From assembly GCA_035294325.1 (NCBI GenBank), contig DATGLE010000122.1, forward strand, positions 1-5,692: DNA of 5,692 bases. The letters are read 5' to 3'. Source of the DNA: DATGLE01 sp035294325 (GTDB lineage: Bacteria > Chloroflexota > Ktedonobacteria > Ktedonobacterales > Ktedonobacteraceae). Shown in pieces: positions 5,213 through 5,692 of the stretch. The notes under the pieces were generated by a model. The model made no database searches and had not been told where the DNA came from. It saw only the letters and a list, made by a program, of their open reading frames with translations. A program made the position numbers and the translations under genes. The stretch's first letter is position 1. Every line of letters begins with the position of its first letter.

Positions 5213-5505
5213 TGGCTTGGCCGGTAGCGACCTGGGTGTTGCTCCATGAGTCGGGCGAGCAGGGTCGTGGCTTGCAACGCGGGATCGCGTTCGAGTTGAG
5301 CGATCACCCACTCCCAATCCTGCTCAAAAGGGTTCTGGCGCGTCAACCAGGTCCGGGGCTGCTTGAGTTGGGAGGGCAGCTTGCCCATGCGCTCATACTT
5401 GCGCCCCGTTCGCTCGCTCATTCCTGCTTTCGCGGCGGCGAGTTTCTGGCTTTTGCCTGCTTTGCGTGCTTGCATATACAGCTTAACCTCGCTATCCTGT
5501 TTCAT
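5176..5505 (-). pseudogene. istA: IS21-family transposase IstA, N-terminal fragment
   Basis: From the ATG at 5505-5503 the minus strand encodes 'MKQDSEVKLYMQARKAGKSQ' and 'AAAKAGMSERTGRKYERMGK', the N-terminal helix-turn-helix of IS21 IstA that binds the insertion-sequence ends. It continues as 'PRTWLTRQNPFEQDWEWV', 'LERDPALQATTLLARLMEQ' and 'HPGRYRPSQIGTL'. Intact IstA proteins are about 350-500 residues and carry a DDE integrase core; here the match stops after about 100 residues at about 5200, and the frame ends at 5178-5176 inside the DinB-like gene. The DDE catalytic part and istB are absent. A good ribosome site (GAGAGGAGAGT, 5518-5508) precedes the start. The fragment cannot transpose. 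Family assignment is strong; the symbol is used by homology. Confidence 0.82.
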
Positions 5506-5692
5506 GGACTCTCCTCTCGTTGTACTGAGTTGAGAGTCATCTCAGGCCATCAAGCAGGCGCTCGTCTAGCTTGAGGGCCTTTCTCTGTGCAGAGGAGCGT
5601 TGAGGACAAACCCATTACAACTCTCCCTGCGGTCAACTACTTCTTGCGGAGTCAAGCGGCAAAAGTAATCTGTCTCCGGGGCCCTATTCTAA
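5506..5692. mobile_element. Upstream (left) end region of the IS21 remnant
   Basis: No gene is present. The stretch lies between the istA start and the window edge, where an IS21 left end with its subterminal transposase-binding repeats is expected. Three motifs headed by GCGG occur in one orientation: GCGGTCAA (5629-5636), GCGGAGTCAA (5646-5655) and GCGGCAAAAGTAA (5656-5667). IS21 elements typically carry multiple such repeats, so these are candidates. I cannot place the outer tip or a target duplication, and the element may extend past 5692. A small palindrome CTCTG-TG-CAGAG lies at 5583-5594. Confidence 0.45.
5507..5538 (-). promoter_or_regulatory. Hairpin that would cover the istA ribosome binding site
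   Basis: In the minus-strand transcript GACTCTC (5538-5532) can pair perfectly with GAGAGTC (5513-5507), and the second arm overlaps the Shine-Dalgarno GAGGAGAG and reaches to two bases before the ATG. Such structures in transposase leaders are known in some insertion sequences (for example IS10) to limit translation of transcripts that read in from outside. Function here is inference from pairing only. Confidence 0.4.

Noticed and set aside
5212..5574. Plus-strand frame over the istA fragment
   Set aside because: It is antisense to a recognisable IstA N-terminus and has no motif of its own.

Overview
The window looks like an accessory stretch of a moderately GC-rich chromosome, probably from the class Ktedonobacteria (phylum Chloroflexota). 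That assignment is inference. It rests on the XRE helix-turn-helix protein with a long tetratrico-like C-terminal part (a large paralogous family in those genomes), on the 'CATCCTGAGCG' palindromic repeats, and on GC-rich palindromes inside coding DNA.

Layout: (1) 1-272, minus strand: the N-terminal half of a CheY-like receiver protein that runs off the left edge. A palindromic, low-complexity segment is inserted in frame where helix 2 should lead into strand 3. (2) 273-693: an AT-rich divergent intergenic region with one promoter candidate per direction and three small hairpins. (3) 694-2157, plus strand: an XRE-type regulator with a TPR-like sensor region. (4) 2169-2279: a cluster of inverted repeats between two convergent units. 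(5) 2281-2769, minus strand: a decayed fragment of a large Eco57I/type IIG-like DNA methyltransferase-restriction protein, with an in-frame TAG where Gln is expected and a frameshift. (6) 3009-4025, plus strand: an apparently intact HNH endonuclease with its own TATAAT box, followed 58 bp later by (7) a class I SAM-dependent methyltransferase at 4084-4812. (8) 4826-5212, minus strand: a DinB/ClbS-like four-helix-bundle gene that has lost its 5' end because (9) a remnant of an IS21-family istA gene (about 5200-5505, with its upstream end to 5692) is fused to it.

How the parts relate: this reads as a worn defence and mobile-element neighbourhood. A restriction-modification protein has been eroded next to an intact HNH nuclease, repeats have landed at gene ends, and an IS21 fragment has truncated another gene. 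The regulator could control its own divergent promoter region, and the nuclease and methyltransferase could be co-transcribed. I see no proof that these genes form one system. The small-molecule-type methyltransferase is not obviously a cognate DNA modification enzyme for the nuclease. I do not find a CRISPR array, tRNA, rRNA or a convincing complete new system.
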